Origin: Paraburkholderia phenazinium
GTDB lineage: Bacteria > Pseudomonadota > Gammaproteobacteria > Burkholderiales > Burkholderiaceae
Direction: 5' to 3'
Length of the DNA stretch: 64,000 nt
Assembly (NCBI RefSeq): GCF_900100735.1
Contig: NZ_FNCJ01000012.1
Span: 1 to 64,000, forward strand
This document shows positions 16,741 through 26,107 of this stretch, piece after piece (position 1 is the stretch's first letter; every line of letters starts with the position of its first letter). Under the pieces are notes generated by a model. That model was not told where the DNA came from. It was given only the letters and a program-made list of their open reading frames with translations, and did no database searches. A program made the translations under genes and the position numbers.

Positions 16741-17535
16741 ATGAAAATGAATTGGCGAAACATGGCCGCGCTTGCAGTGTTCGCGTCGGCAACCGCAGCA
16801 GCAGGCAGCGCGTCGGCAGCCGACATCAAGGAAATCCGCTTTGGCGTCGAAGCGTCGTATGCTCCGTTCGAATCGAAGTCGCCGGCGGGCGACCTGCAGG
16901 GTTTCGACATCGATATCGGCAATGCGGTGTGCGCCAAGCTGAAGGCGAAGTGCGTATGGGTCGAGAACTCGTTCGACGGCCTGATCCCGGCACTGCAAGC
17001 GCGCAAGTTCAACGCGATCAACTCGGATATGACGATTACCGAGCAACGCCGCGAAGCAATCGACTTCACGGATCCGATCTACACCATCCCCAACCAGATG
17101 ATTGCGAAGAAGGGTAGCGGCCTGCTGCCGACCGCCGCATCGCTGAAGGGCAAGCACGTCGGCGTGCTGCAGGGCACGATCCAGGAGACCTACGCGAAGG
17201 CCGTGTGGGCGCCGGCTGGCGTCGATGTCGTGCCGTATCAGACGCAGGACCAGATCTACGCTGACCTGTCGTCGGGCCGCCTCGACGCGGCGTTCCAGGA
17301 CGCTGAAGCGGCATCGAAGGGCTTCCTGACCCGTCCGCAAGGCGCGGGCTTCGAGTTCGCCGGTCCGGCTGTCAGCGACGCGAAGCTGCTGGGCGGCGGC
17401 GTGGGCTTCGGCATCCGCAAGGGTGACAAGCAACTGAAGGACGCGCTCAACCAGGCGCTCAAGGAACTGAAGGCAGACGGCACGATCGACCGCTTTGCGG
17501 CCAAGTACTTCGACGTGAAGGTTGTGCTGAAGTAA
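16741..17535 (+). CDS. Basic amino-acid ABC transporter periplasmic binding protein
   Basis: This 264-residue protein is a type 3 solute-binding protein of the lysine/arginine/ornithine (ArgT/HisJ/AotJ) class. It has a signal peptide, probably cleaved after the ASA at 24-26, followed by EIRFGVEASYAPFESKSP, the FDIDIGNAVCAKL lobe and SDMTITEQRREAIDFTDPIY, the region that binds the amino-acid carboxylate. An internal disulfide between C56 and C63 is likely, as in the family. It should feed the HisQMP transporter at 5.5-7.8 kb, which lacks its own binding protein. GAGG lies about 10 nt before ATG 16741; ATG 16747 is an alternative. Confidence 0.92.
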   Translation: MKMNWRNMAALAVFASATAAAGSASAADIKEIRFGVEASYAPFESKSPAGDLQGFDIDIGNAVCAKLKAKCVWVENSFDGLIPALQARKFNAINSDMTITEQRREAIDFTDPIYTIPNQMIAKKGSGLLPTAASLKGKHVGVLQGTIQETYAKAVWAPAGVDVVPYQTQDQIYADLSSGRLDAAFQDAEAASKGFLTRPQGAGFEFAGPAVSDAKLLGGGVGFGIRKGDKQLKDALNQALKELKADGTIDRFAAKYFDVKVVLK

Positions 17536-17544
17536 GCGGAACAA

Positions 17545-17586
17545 GCATGCGTGTTGCATGAGGTATGACGCATGCAACACGCATGC
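17545..17586. repeat. 16-bp perfect inverted repeat after the binding-protein gene
   Basis: GCATGCGTGTTGCATG at 17545-17560 pairs perfectly with 17571-17586 around a 10-nt loop, giving a very stable stem right behind the stop codon. A further AACACGC copy follows. It has no T-run, so it is probably an mRNA-stabilising or REP-like structure placed before the true terminator. Confidence 0.8.
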
Positions 17587-17608
17587 AACACGCAGCTTCG
17601 CAGTAAGA

Positions 17609-17639
17609 CAATCGGCCGCAGATGCGGCCGATTGCTTTT
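17609..17639 (+). terminator. Rho-independent terminator
   Basis: An 11-bp perfect stem (CAATCGGCCGC / GCGGCCGATTG) with loop AGAT is followed by CTTTT. It ends the binding-protein transcript, and a convergent gene starts its 3' end at 17729. Confidence 0.85.
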
Positions 17640-17728
17640 GGATGCCGTGATAGACGAGTCCCCGCCAACAGCACAACAGCCGCGCGCGCGGCCGTCGTTG
17701 CTGATGCAGTGGACAGCGGCGGCCTGGA

Positions 17729-18466
17729 CTACTTCAAGTAGTCGAACGCCACTTCGCCGAGACCGAGCGTCAGATCCGCCAGCAAATGGCGCGCTTCGAC
17801 AATCTCCAGCACCGGCAATTCGGCGACCGGCGCGAGCGCGTGCGGCGACAGTTGCAGCGAAGCGGGGCCGGTCCATGCGCCCTTGAGGTCGATATCCTGC
17901 AGGTAGTAGCGCACCAGTTCGCAGACCCGCGCCGAGCCGTCGACGTGCGGCACGACCTTTAGCAGGAAGTTCGGCGCTTCGAGGCGCTTCTTCTGCTGCG
18001 CCAGATCCAACTGCCGATGCTTGTAGCCCATCGTGCCGGTCGCGATGCGCACCGGACCGTAATCGAGCGTGCCGACCAGCGTGTCGGTGTGCACTTCGAG
18101 CACCGGCTTGGCCAGCTTCTTCGGAAACCCCCACAGTTCGCGGCCGCCCGCAATCGGCGGATGGTCGTCGAGATACATCGCCAGCGTGTAGCTACCGGCC
18201 ACGCCGTTATAGGACACCGGAATCACCTGGCCGCTTTCGGTGTAGTCGCCGAAGCCGGTCGAGTCCGGCATGCGGATGAACTCGTAGTGCACGAGCGGCT
18301 CGCCGACTTCCAGGGGTTCGGGCACCACGGCGCGCAGCTTGGCCGGATCGGTGCGGTAGGTGATGATCAGAAATTCCCGGTTGATGAACCGGTAGGGGCC
18401 GATCGGGAACGCCGGGCTCGTGATCGGCATGGCGAAGGCATTGGACAGCACGCTTTTGACGTCCAT
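17729..18466 (-). CDS. adc: Acetoacetate decarboxylase
   Basis: The 245-residue protein is a full-length acetoacetate decarboxylase; the clostridial enzyme is similar in length. The Schiff-base lysine and its partner are K116/K117 in ELWGFPKKLAKP, and the active-site glutamate region HYEFIRMPDSTGFGDYTESG is intact. It decarboxylates acetoacetate to acetone and CO2 in the cytoplasm, for example at the end of ketone-body or fatty-acid overflow. The start is supported by AAGGA before ATG 18466. It stands alone, convergent with the binding-protein gene and divergent from the EAL-HDOD gene. Confidence 0.93.
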   Translation of the reverse strand: MDVKSVLSNAFAMPITSPAFPIGPYRFINREFLIITYRTDPAKLRAVVPEPLEVGEPLVHYEFIRMPDSTGFGDYTESGQVIPVSYNGVAGSYTLAMYLDDHPPIAGGRELWGFPKKLAKPVLEVHTDTLVGTLDYGPVRIATGTMGYKHRQLDLAQQKKRLEAPNFLLKVVPHVDGSARVCELVRYYLQDIDLKGAWTGPASLQLSPHALAPVAELPVLEIVEARHLLADLTLGLGEVAFDYLK

Positions 18467-18739
18467 GGTTTTCCTTGGTGGTTAAACGCGGGTTGGAACG
18501 CTTCTGCACTGCACAAGAGTATCGTCGATTCGCCGCCGGCTCGCAGCGTCGAATTGAGAATTGAATATTTTTGTAAATTGGCGGCTTGTCACGCCCGAGC
18601 CCTGCGGCCTGCGCTAAAATTGTCAAACGCCGCAAAGCGGCGTCATGCGGTGCTCTCAGCCCGATTTCGGGCCTGATCGCACGCCATGTCAGAACCAGAA
18701 AACAGCAGGAAGCGCCAGGGCGCTTATCGGGGGAGTGGA

Positions 18740-20161
18740 ATGACCAGCATCGAAGGCGGCGATCCGAACCGGGCCAGCGGGGAATCTGACCGGAACGACG
18801 ACGCATCACTCAAAGCCTGTTTTGCCCGCCAGCCGATTCTCAATCGCGACGGTATGCTATGCGGCTTTGAACTCAAGCTTCATTGTGTCAACGAAGCGCC
18901 GGCCGAGGCGGCCGCGCCTGCCGCCAGCGGCGGCTCTCCTGCGGGGCATGCAGCTCGCGAGGCAGCCCATGCGGCAGCGGACGCGCAGGGCGACCGCGCG
19001 CTTGCACAGCCTGTCCCAACTTTCACGCAGTCCGTCGTCACGGCGCTGCTGCAGCCGAGCGTGCGCGGCGCGCTGGCCGGGCACCCCGGTTATCTGGATA
19101 TTAGCCGCGAGATGCTGTTCGACGACGCGCTCGAACTCGTGCCGGCCGAACGCTTCATGTTCGAGATCCAGCCCGATATCGAAGTGGACGAGGCGCTGAT
19201 TGCGCGCATCGTCGTGCTGCACGCGCGCCGCTACCGCTTCGTGCTCGATGCTGTGGTGGTGCCCAACGAAACCTTTGCACGCCTCTTGCCGTACGCCGAG
19301 GGCGTGAAGATCGATTTCCCGCACATCTCGCGCGCCCTGTTGCCGAAGCTCGCCACTGTGCTGAAGTCGGCGGGCAAGCTGTTGATCGCCGCGGGCATCG
19401 ACACGCAGGAGGATTTCGATACCGCGCAGAACCTCGGCTTCGACAAGTTTCAAGGCTATTACTTCGCCCGCGCCCATACGTCGACGCTGCGGCGGGTGAG
19501 CGCGCCGCGCCATGCGTTGTTGAACCTGCTGCAGTTGCTCGCCGGCGACCCGACCGTGGCGCAGCTCGAAGCGGAGCTCAAGCTCAACCCGGTGCTGGTG
19601 ATGCACCTGATGAAGCTGGCGAATTCCAGCGGTCTCGCGGTCGGCCACAAGGTGACGACGTTGCGCGAGGCGATCAACGCGACCGGCACCAACCGGATCG
19701 CCCGCTGGACCCAACTGCTGTTGTATGCGGACGGCCGCAAGGTGGCGCTGGAAGACGACCCCTTGCTGCAACTCGCCGCCACCCGCGCGCGCTTCATGGA
19801 GCTGGCGGTGCTGCGCTTGCCGGAAGCCGGTCGCGACGAGGCTGACGCGGCATTTCTGACCGGGGTGTTTTCGTTTGTGGATGCGGTGTTCGGCGGCTCG
19901 CTGGAAAACACGCTTAACGTGCTGACCTTGTCGAAGCCGATTCAGGCGGCGATTTTGCACCGCGAAGGCGTGCTGGGCTCGCTGCTGTCGGCGGTCGATG
20001 CGCTCGAGCGCGCCGCATGGGCGGAAATCGGCGCCGTCTGCGCGCGGCTTGCGCCGCTTACGGTCGGTGAAGTGGCAGAACTGGGACTGGCGGCAGCGGC
20101 GTGGGCCGGTGTGGCGGATCGCAGCGCCGAGGCGAAAGGCTTGGAGCGCATCGAGGACTAG
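18740..20161 (+). CDS. EAL-HDOD (YuxH-type) signalling protein 1
   Basis: The 473-residue protein has an EAL-related domain (about 30-225) and a C-terminal HDOD domain (about 230-430). The EAL part is degenerate: the usual EAL/YELL motif reads FELKLH, and an alanine/glycine-rich insert (about 50-95) replaces the loop that follows. It is therefore unlikely to hydrolyse cyclic di-GMP but could bind it or a partner protein. The HDOD part lacks the HD metal-binding residues, as in all HDOD domains. The start at ATG 18740 has GGGGGAG 4 nt upstream; ATG 18686 is possible but has no ribosome site. A leader hairpin (18628-18644) precedes it. It is paralogous to the gene at 23927. Confidence 0.85.
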   Translation: MTSIEGGDPNRASGESDRNDDASLKACFARQPILNRDGMLCGFELKLHCVNEAPAEAAAPAASGGSPAGHAAREAAHAAADAQGDRALAQPVPTFTQSVVTALLQPSVRGALAGHPGYLDISREMLFDDALELVPAERFMFEIQPDIEVDEALIARIVVLHARRYRFVLDAVVVPNETFARLLPYAEGVKIDFPHISRALLPKLATVLKSAGKLLIAAGIDTQEDFDTAQNLGFDKFQGYYFARAHTSTLRRVSAPRHALLNLLQLLAGDPTVAQLEAELKLNPVLVMHLMKLANSSGLAVGHKVTTLREAINATGTNRIARWTQLLLYADGRKVALEDDPLLQLAATRARFMELAVLRLPEAGRDEADAAFLTGVFSFVDAVFGGSLENTLNVLTLSKPIQAAILHREGVLGSLLSAVDALERAAWAEIGAVCARLAPLTVGEVAELGLAAAAWAGVADRSAEAKGLERIED

Positions 20162-20240
20162 CCTCGAGCGGCCAGTGAGGGGGCGCGCCGTAGTTCTGCG
20201 CGGCGTGGCAGCCCGGCGGGATGCCGGACCGCTTACCCCT

Positions 20241-21698
20241 TCACAGCAGTTCCATCTCCCGCATCGGCGCTTGGGAAAAAAAACGCCCTAACTCCCGCGC
20301 CAGTTCATTCAGGACCGCCATTTCACCCTGCGAAATCCGCCGCGGCTCATCAGCCTGACGCCAGTCGCCGTACAGCAGCGCGACGGTCGTCTGATTTTCG
20401 CCGATCACCGGCAACAGCACGAACGAACGGGTATCGGCGAAGCTGCGCTTGAACCATTCGGGCAGCCGCGCCACCATCTTCGGGTCACGCGCATTTTCTA
20501 TAAAGATGCCCACCGAGTTCGCAATCGCGAGATGAAACACGTCGGGCTCGAACGCCGTATTGAACGACAGGCTCGGCAGGGCGGCTTCCATGTTCGGGCC
20601 GAAGCCCATGCGCGCCTTGAACATGCCGCTGCTGTGGCGCACGAACATGACAGTGCGGGCAAAGCCGAGTCCCGCGTGGACCGTTTCGGAGGCGAGCGCC
20701 AAGGCCGGGCCGAGCGCGCTGCCCGTTTGCAGCGCTTTCAGGTCTTCGACGCCGGCGCCGATGCGTGCCTCGGGGGCAAGCGCTTCGCGGGCGATCGCGT
20801 CGGCATTGGCGCGCAGCTCGACGATCTCGCGCATCACGCCTTCGCCATCTTCTTCGCGGGCGAGCGCCACGCTCATTTCCAGCAGCACGTCGGGGTCGGT
20901 GTTCAGCGCGCGGCCGTAGCGGTGCGCAAGCTCGGCGATGCGCGCTTCGCGCTGCCAGTCCGGCATGTTCGGCGTGGTCAGGACACTGGCGACGTCGGTC
21001 GAGTAGTTGGTGATGGCGCGCAGCCACTGCACCTGGCGCGGCTCGTCGGTGGCTAGCGGATCGAACTCGCCCATGCCGGAGCGGATCATGTCCGGCAGGC
21101 GCCAGCGCACCGCGGCTTCGGCGCCGATCTCGTCGAAGGTCACGCCGAGCACGGCGCTGCAGGCTTCGGTTTCGTCGACGTTGGCTTCAATCTGGCGGCG
21201 GATCTGGTCCCATTCGGCGTCGAGATAGAACACCACCAGCAGCTTGCCGATCTGGCGCATCAGCGTGCAGACCACTGCCTCTTCGCCGGCGCGCAGGTCG
21301 CCGCGCTCGGTCAGCTTGCGGGCCACGCAGCCGGACAGCAAGGTGCGGTTCAGCTCGAGTTTCGCGTCGATGCGGCGCGGCACGCTGTGATGGAAGTGGT
21401 CGACGATCTTCAGGCCGACCACGAGGTGGCCGACCGCGTCCATGCCGAGCACCATCAAGGCGCGCGACACGGTGGTGATATTGCCGCCGAAGGCCATGTA
21501 CATCGCCGAATTGGCGAGGCGCAGCACCTTCTGGGTCAGCGCGAAATCCGACAGCACGACCTGCACGAGACCCGAGAAATCAAGGTCGTCGTTGTTCATT
21601 GCAGCCATGGTTGTACGCAGCGACTGCGACAGCATGGGGAAATCGCCGCGCTCGCTCATTCGAGACCAGAGCCTGTCGAGCACCGCTGCCTTTACCAT
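20241..21698 (-). CDS. HDOD domain protein with C-terminal GAF-like domain
   Basis: The 485-residue protein has an N-terminal HDOD domain (about 20-215, with VLRLANSAMYMAFGG and SRALMVLGMDAV) and a C-terminal region (about 290-480) that looks like a GAF sensor: VLLPVIGENQTTVALLYGDW is typical of its last strands. The HD metal ligands are absent, as expected for HDOD, so this is a protein-binding rather than a hydrolytic domain. It lies between the two EAL-HDOD genes and beside a PAS-GGDEF-EAL gene read in the same direction, 94 bp downstream of it. A role in cyclic di-GMP-linked motility or surface control is inferred from family and context. Confidence 0.83.
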   Translation of the reverse strand: MVKAAVLDRLWSRMSERGDFPMLSQSLRTTMAAMNNDDLDFSGLVQVVLSDFALTQKVLRLANSAMYMAFGGNITTVSRALMVLGMDAVGHLVVGLKIVDHFHHSVPRRIDAKLELNRTLLSGCVARKLTERGDLRAGEEAVVCTLMRQIGKLLVVFYLDAEWDQIRRQIEANVDETEACSAVLGVTFDEIGAEAAVRWRLPDMIRSGMGEFDPLATDEPRQVQWLRAITNYSTDVASVLTTPNMPDWQREARIAELAHRYGRALNTDPDVLLEMSVALAREEDGEGVMREIVELRANADAIAREALAPEARIGAGVEDLKALQTGSALGPALALASETVHAGLGFARTVMFVRHSSGMFKARMGFGPNMEAALPSLSFNTAFEPDVFHLAIANSVGIFIENARDPKMVARLPEWFKRSFADTRSFVLLPVIGENQTTVALLYGDWRQADEPRRISQGEMAVLNELARELGRFFSQAPMREMELL

Positions 21699-21792
21699 GT
21701 GATTCCCGCTAAAGCCATACGTATTCCAGTGAGTGCCAGACCGGTAGCAAGCCGGTGTTCGCTGCGCGCGCGCCTGTTCTGCCGGGTTTGCA

Positions 21793-23646
21793 TCAGGCCG
21801 GCTCGTGCAGGTGCAGGGTGCGCGCCTCGAAACGCTGCGCTAGTTCCTCGGATGGCAACGCCTTGCAGACGAGCCACCCCTGAATATGATCACATCCCAT
21901 CTCGGTCAGCAGCGTGCGCTGTTCTTCGGTTTCCACGCCCTCTGCGACCAGCTCCAGGTCCAGCGTCTGCGCGAGACCGACCACCGCGCTAACGATTGCC
22001 TGATCGTTCCGGGAGGTTAGCAGATTCTCGACGAAGCTCCGGTCGATCTTGAGTTTAGCGAGGGGGAAACGTTGCAGGTACGCCAGGCTCGAGTAGCCGG
22101 TGCCGAAGTCGTCGACCGCAAAACGGATGCCCATGGCGGTCAGTTCTTCGAGCAGTCCCTTGGCGTGCGCCGGGTCGTGCATCAGCAGGCTTTCGGTGAT
22201 CTCGAACACGACGCGGCGCGGGTCGATCCCGGTCAGCTCGATCGCCTCGCGCACGCTGTCCTTGAAACGCGGATCGCGGAACTGCTGCGGCGAGACGTTG
22301 ACCGCGACGTATTGCAGCTTGATGCCACGCACATCCCACTGGATCAACTGCATGCAGGCAACCTTGAGCACCCAGTTGCCGAGGAAGTTGATGAGCCCGA
22401 CGGATTCGGCGAGCGGGATGAACATCGACGGCGGCACGAGGCCATGCACCGGATGCAGCCACCGGATCAGCGCTTCCACACCCACCACGCCGTGGCTCTG
22501 GCTGCTGGTGATCGGCTGGAAGTGCAGCGAGAACTCGCCGTTGCGCACGCCGTCGTAGAGGTCGGCCTCGAGCTTCAGGCGTTCCGCGTCGGCCGGGTCG
22601 TCGTCCGGCACATAGAAGGCAAGCGTGTTGCCGCCGGCCGCCTTGGCCTGCAGCAGCGCGTGGTCGGCCCAGCGCAGCAGATGGTTGTCGCGCGCCGCCG
22701 TATCGTTGGCGTGCCGCACATCCGGATACAGTGCAATACCGATGCTTGCCGACAGGTGCACCTGCTGGCCGTTGAAGACATAGGGCTGCTGGATTGCGGT
22801 CAGCAGGCGCCGCGCCAGGGCCTCGGCGGCTGCCACGGCGTCGGTGCGGCTGGCCGCGGCCGGCACCAGGATGGCGAATTCGTCGCTCGCGACCCGGGCG
22901 ATCCGCTCGCCGTGGGCGGTGGTGTTGGAGATACGCCGCGCCGTGTCGCGCAGCATGTCGTCGCCGGCGTCGTAGCCGAGCGCGCGGTTCACGCGCTGAT
23001 AGTCGTCGATGTCGAGCAGCAGCAGGGCGGCTGGCGTGCCGTGCTCGTCAGCCTGCTGCTGGGCGTCGAACAGGGCCGACAGCAGCGCGGACTGATTGGC
23101 AAGACCGGTCAGGCGGTCGTGGTGCAAGGCATGCGTCAGGCGTTCTTCGGTGGCGCGCCAGGCCGACACGTCGAAGCCGGCAATCGCAAAGCCCTCGACG
23201 CCGTCGTGGCTGCTGCGCACGACGCGCAGTTCCACCGTGACCGGATAGGTGAGCGACTTGATCAGCCCGAGCGTGGCCTTTTCGATGCCGCCGGTGGCCG
23301 AGGCGCGGGCCAGCAGCGCGTCGAGCTGGGCGGCGTCGGCAGGCGCGACGAGGTCGTGCAGGGTGATCGTCTGTAAGTATTCGCGGTGGTAGCCGATGAA
23401 GCGCAGGCTCGCCTCGGACACGTACAGAAAGCGAAGCTCCCGGTCGACGTGAGCGAGCAGGTCGACCGCACCGACGGCCTGCTCGAGGGGCGAGCGGCTG
23501 GCGCTCGGCTGGGGTAAGCCTTCCGCGCGGCGGCCTAACGCACGGACGCGGTCAATGACCGTGCGCAAGGAGCCCCGGCGGGGCGCGGTGATCCTGTTCG
23601 CTTCCATGTTTCTCGCTGGCAACCCGTTTTCGTCTGCAGGCGGCAC
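21793..23646 (-). CDS. PAS-GGDEF-EAL protein (predicted phosphodiesterase)
   Basis: The 617-residue protein contains a PAS domain (about 60-165), a GGDEF domain (about 175-340) and an EAL domain (about 355-605). The cyclase signature reads ASDEF instead of GG[DE]EF, so cyclase activity is probably lost. The EAL domain looks active: VEALIRW, the NVSPQQF asparagine, ITES, DDFGTGYSS and KIDRSFV are all present. It is predicted to degrade cyclic di-GMP under PAS control, perhaps with GTP binding by the degenerate GGDEF as an allosteric input. The start is GTG 23646 with GGGAG 6 nt upstream; an internal ATG at 23607 is the alternative. There is no membrane segment. Confidence 0.88.
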   Translation of the reverse strand: MPPADENGLPARNMEANRITAPRRGSLRTVIDRVRALGRRAEGLPQPSASRSPLEQAVGAVDLLAHVDRELRFLYVSEASLRFIGYHREYLQTITLHDLVAPADAAQLDALLARASATGGIEKATLGLIKSLTYPVTVELRVVRSSHDGVEGFAIAGFDVSAWRATEERLTHALHHDRLTGLANQSALLSALFDAQQQADEHGTPAALLLLDIDDYQRVNRALGYDAGDDMLRDTARRISNTTAHGERIARVASDEFAILVPAAASRTDAVAAAEALARRLLTAIQQPYVFNGQQVHLSASIGIALYPDVRHANDTAARDNHLLRWADHALLQAKAAGGNTLAFYVPDDDPADAERLKLEADLYDGVRNGEFSLHFQPITSSQSHGVVGVEALIRWLHPVHGLVPPSMFIPLAESVGLINFLGNWVLKVACMQLIQWDVRGIKLQYVAVNVSPQQFRDPRFKDSVREAIELTGIDPRRVVFEITESLLMHDPAHAKGLLEELTAMGIRFAVDDFGTGYSSLAYLQRFPLAKLKIDRSFVENLLTSRNDQAIVSAVVGLAQTLDLELVAEGVETEEQRTLLTEMGCDHIQGWLVCKALPSEELAQRFEARTLHLHEPA

Positions 23647-23926
23647 GGCTCGCTCCCGCCTGGCCGGCGCGGGTGGTTAAGACGTATGAAGCCGCCCATC
23701 AGAACGAGATAACGACCCGTGCGCCGAAATCTTTAGCGGTTGCTGCAAAAATTGATAGTAATGATTCGCGTTCGCCACAGGCTTAGCGGCGCCCGGCGGA
23801 TTCGGTTAAAGTGGCGCGGATTGCTGTCCGTTAATGGAATGAAGCGGAAGCAAGCCTGACGCTCGCAGCGGACGCGGGAATTGGCGCCCGCTGCCTGGTT
23901 TTTCCGAATTTATGCACCGATGAGCC

Positions 23927-25267
23927 ATGTCTGAACCGTTCTCTGTCAGGGCCAAGCCCGGGCACGTCGAGGTGCTAACACAATCCGCCGAGGCCGCTGC
24001 GGCGGCCGAGGCGCCGTTTGTCTATCTGGGCCGCCAGCCGATTCTGGACCGCGATGGCGCGTTGAACGCCTACGAACTGCTGTTCCGGGCGGGCGCGCAC
24101 AATTATGCCGAAGTCAGCGACGACGCGCAGGCGACCGCCCAGGTGGTGGCGCGCACGATCGGCGGCATCGGCGTGTCCGCGGTGCTCGGCCACCATCGTG
24201 GCTACGTGAACATTAGCCGCGACCTGTTGTTCGACGACATCGTCCACCTGATGTCGCCCGAGCGCTTTGTGCTCGAGATACTCGAGACCGTGACCTTCGA
24301 TGCGCAACTGGTGCGCCGGCTGGGCGAACTGCGCCGCGCGGGCTTCCAGGTGGCGCTCGACGATGTCAGCGAGCTGACCGAAGGGTTGCGCTCGGTGTTA
24401 CCGCATACCGACATCGTCAAGATCGACTTTTTGCTCACGCCCCGCGCCGCGCTGCCGAAGCTGGCGGCGGCGGTGCTGGCCGAGGGCAAGACCCTGATCG
24501 CCGAGAAGGTCGAAACGCGCGAAGACTTCGCGCTGGCCCGCGACCTCGGCTTCCACCTGTTCCAGGGGTACTTCTTCGCCCGGCCGCAGGTGCTGACGGC
24601 GCCGCGCAACCGCTCGTCGCGCCCGGCGCTGCTGCGGCTGCTCGCACTCCTGGCGCGCGATGCCGGCATCATCGAACTCGAGGCGGAGCTGAAGCGCAAC
24701 CCGAACGTCGTGGTGCAACTGCTGCGCCTCGTCAATTCGAGCGCGTTTGGTCTCGGCCGCAATATCGCTTCGCTGCGCGAGGCGATCATCGCCACCGGCA
24801 CGCGGCAGATTGCGCGCTGGGCGCAACTGCTGCTGTACGCCGACGGCGGCGACCTGCCGTGGCGCTCGGACCCGCTGGTGCAACTGGCCGGCACGCGCTC
24901 GCGCTTCATGGAGCTGGCGGCCCAGTGGCTGCGCCCATCCGACGAGGACTTCGCGGATGCGGCGTTCATGACCGGGATCTTTTCGCTGGTGCACGTGGTG
25001 CTGGGCACGACGCCTGCCGAGACGCTCGACAAGCTTGGCCTCGCGCCGCTGATCCGCGATGCGATTGTCGAGCATAGCGGCGCGCTCGGCACGCTGCTGC
25101 GCATCGCCGAAGCCGCCGACCGGGGCACGGAGCAGGGTATCGACGCCGCCTCGATCGCAACCGACGCCGACGCACGGGAGGCCTTTGCGGCGCTGACGCC
25201 GGAGGTGCTGGCGGAACTGAATCTGTCGGCGGCGGCGTGGTTCGGCGCGCATGCCGGGCTCGAGTAG
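23927..25267 (+). CDS. EAL-HDOD (YuxH-type) signalling protein 2
   Basis: The 446-residue protein has the EAL-like domain at about 25-215 (GRQPILDRDGALNAYELLFR, NISRDLLF, ALDDVSE, VKIDFL) and HDOD at about 220-400. The EAL triad reads ELL, the form usual in YuxH-type proteins, but the Asn, Asp-Asp and Lys positions are kept better than in its paralogue at 18740. It shares LREAI-ATG-RQIARW-QLLLYADG with that paralogue, so the two arose by duplication. It is divergent from the PAS-GGDEF-EAL gene across 280 bp. I infer a cyclic di-GMP-responsive scaffold role; no substrate can be named. Confidence 0.87.
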   Translation: MSEPFSVRAKPGHVEVLTQSAEAAAAAEAPFVYLGRQPILDRDGALNAYELLFRAGAHNYAEVSDDAQATAQVVARTIGGIGVSAVLGHHRGYVNISRDLLFDDIVHLMSPERFVLEILETVTFDAQLVRRLGELRRAGFQVALDDVSELTEGLRSVLPHTDIVKIDFLLTPRAALPKLAAAVLAEGKTLIAEKVETREDFALARDLGFHLFQGYFFARPQVLTAPRNRSSRPALLRLLALLARDAGIIELEAELKRNPNVVVQLLRLVNSSAFGLGRNIASLREAIIATGTRQIARWAQLLLYADGGDLPWRSDPLVQLAGTRSRFMELAAQWLRPSDEDFADAAFMTGIFSLVHVVLGTTPAETLDKLGLAPLIRDAIVEHSGALGTLLRIAEAADRGTEQGIDAASIATDADAREAFAALTPEVLAELNLSAAAWFGAHAGLE

Positions 25268-25528
25268 CAGGGGCCGTTTTTCAGTCGCTGCGCCGGCTGC
25301 TGCCGGCTTTTATGCCTACCGCATTTCTCCATGCTTGCCAGTCAGCGGTGCGCCCGCCCTCGACGCCAACGGAGGAAGCAGGGCGATCACGGCGTGTTCC
25401 AGCGTGCTTTGTCCGGACGTGGTCCAATAGTGGATCAGTCATGTCTTGACGGGCTCGCAGGGGCACAGCGGGGCATGGCTTCAATCATTGCACGGAGTAC
25501 GTGCGTCAACGCTTGAAGGGGGATTGAG

Positions 25529-26092
25529 ATGAAACGAAAGTTCACGCCGGTATTGGTGGCGGCTGCATTATCGGCGGGGTTTGCGCTGCATTCGCTGACG
25601 GCGTCGGCGACGCTCAAACCGGGCGATACGGCGCCGGATTTCACCACCCAGGCGTCACTGGGCGGCAAGACGTATACCTACACGCTGGCAGACGAATTGA
25701 AGAAGGGGCCGGTGGTGCTGTATTTCTACCCGGCCGCTTTCACGAAGGGCTGTACGATCGAGGCGCATGAGTTTGCGGATGCGGTCGACCAATACAAGAA
25801 GTATGGCGCGACGGTGATTGGCGTGTCGCACGACAACATCGACACGTTGACGAAATTCTCGGTCAGCGAATGCCGCAGCAAGTTCCCGGTGGCGGCCGAT
25901 GCGGACGCGAAGGTGATTGGCGAGTACGACGCGGGGCTGCCGATGCATAACTCGATGGCGAACCGGGTGTCGTATGTGATTGCGCCGGATGGCAAGATCA
26001 TTTACGAGTACACGAGTTTGTCGCCGGACAAGCATGTGGAGAATACGCTGGAGGCGGTGAAGCAGTGGGCGGCTACGCATAAGGCGCAGTAA
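25529..26092 (+). CDS. Periplasmic peroxiredoxin (AhpC/TSA family)
   Basis: The 187-residue thiol peroxidase starts with a signal peptide (cleavage near SLTASA, residues 22-27), so it should act in the periplasm. The peroxidatic cysteine is C75 in YPAAFTKGCTIEAHEF, close to the Prx consensus; a second cysteine, C115 (SVSECRSKFP), may resolve it. A conserved arginine appears in ANRVSYVI. It reduces H2O2 or organic peroxides at the expense of a periplasmic thiol donor. It stands alone with its own terminator, 13 bp after the stop codon. Confidence 0.9.
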   Translation: MKRKFTPVLVAAALSAGFALHSLTASATLKPGDTAPDFTTQASLGGKTYTYTLADELKKGPVVLYFYPAAFTKGCTIEAHEFADAVDQYKKYGATVIGVSHDNIDTLTKFSVSECRSKFPVAADADAKVIGEYDAGLPMHNSMANRVSYVIAPDGKIIYEYTSLSPDKHVENTLEAVKQWAATHKAQ

Positions 26093-26107
26093 GGGCTTTT
26101 TGCCCTG

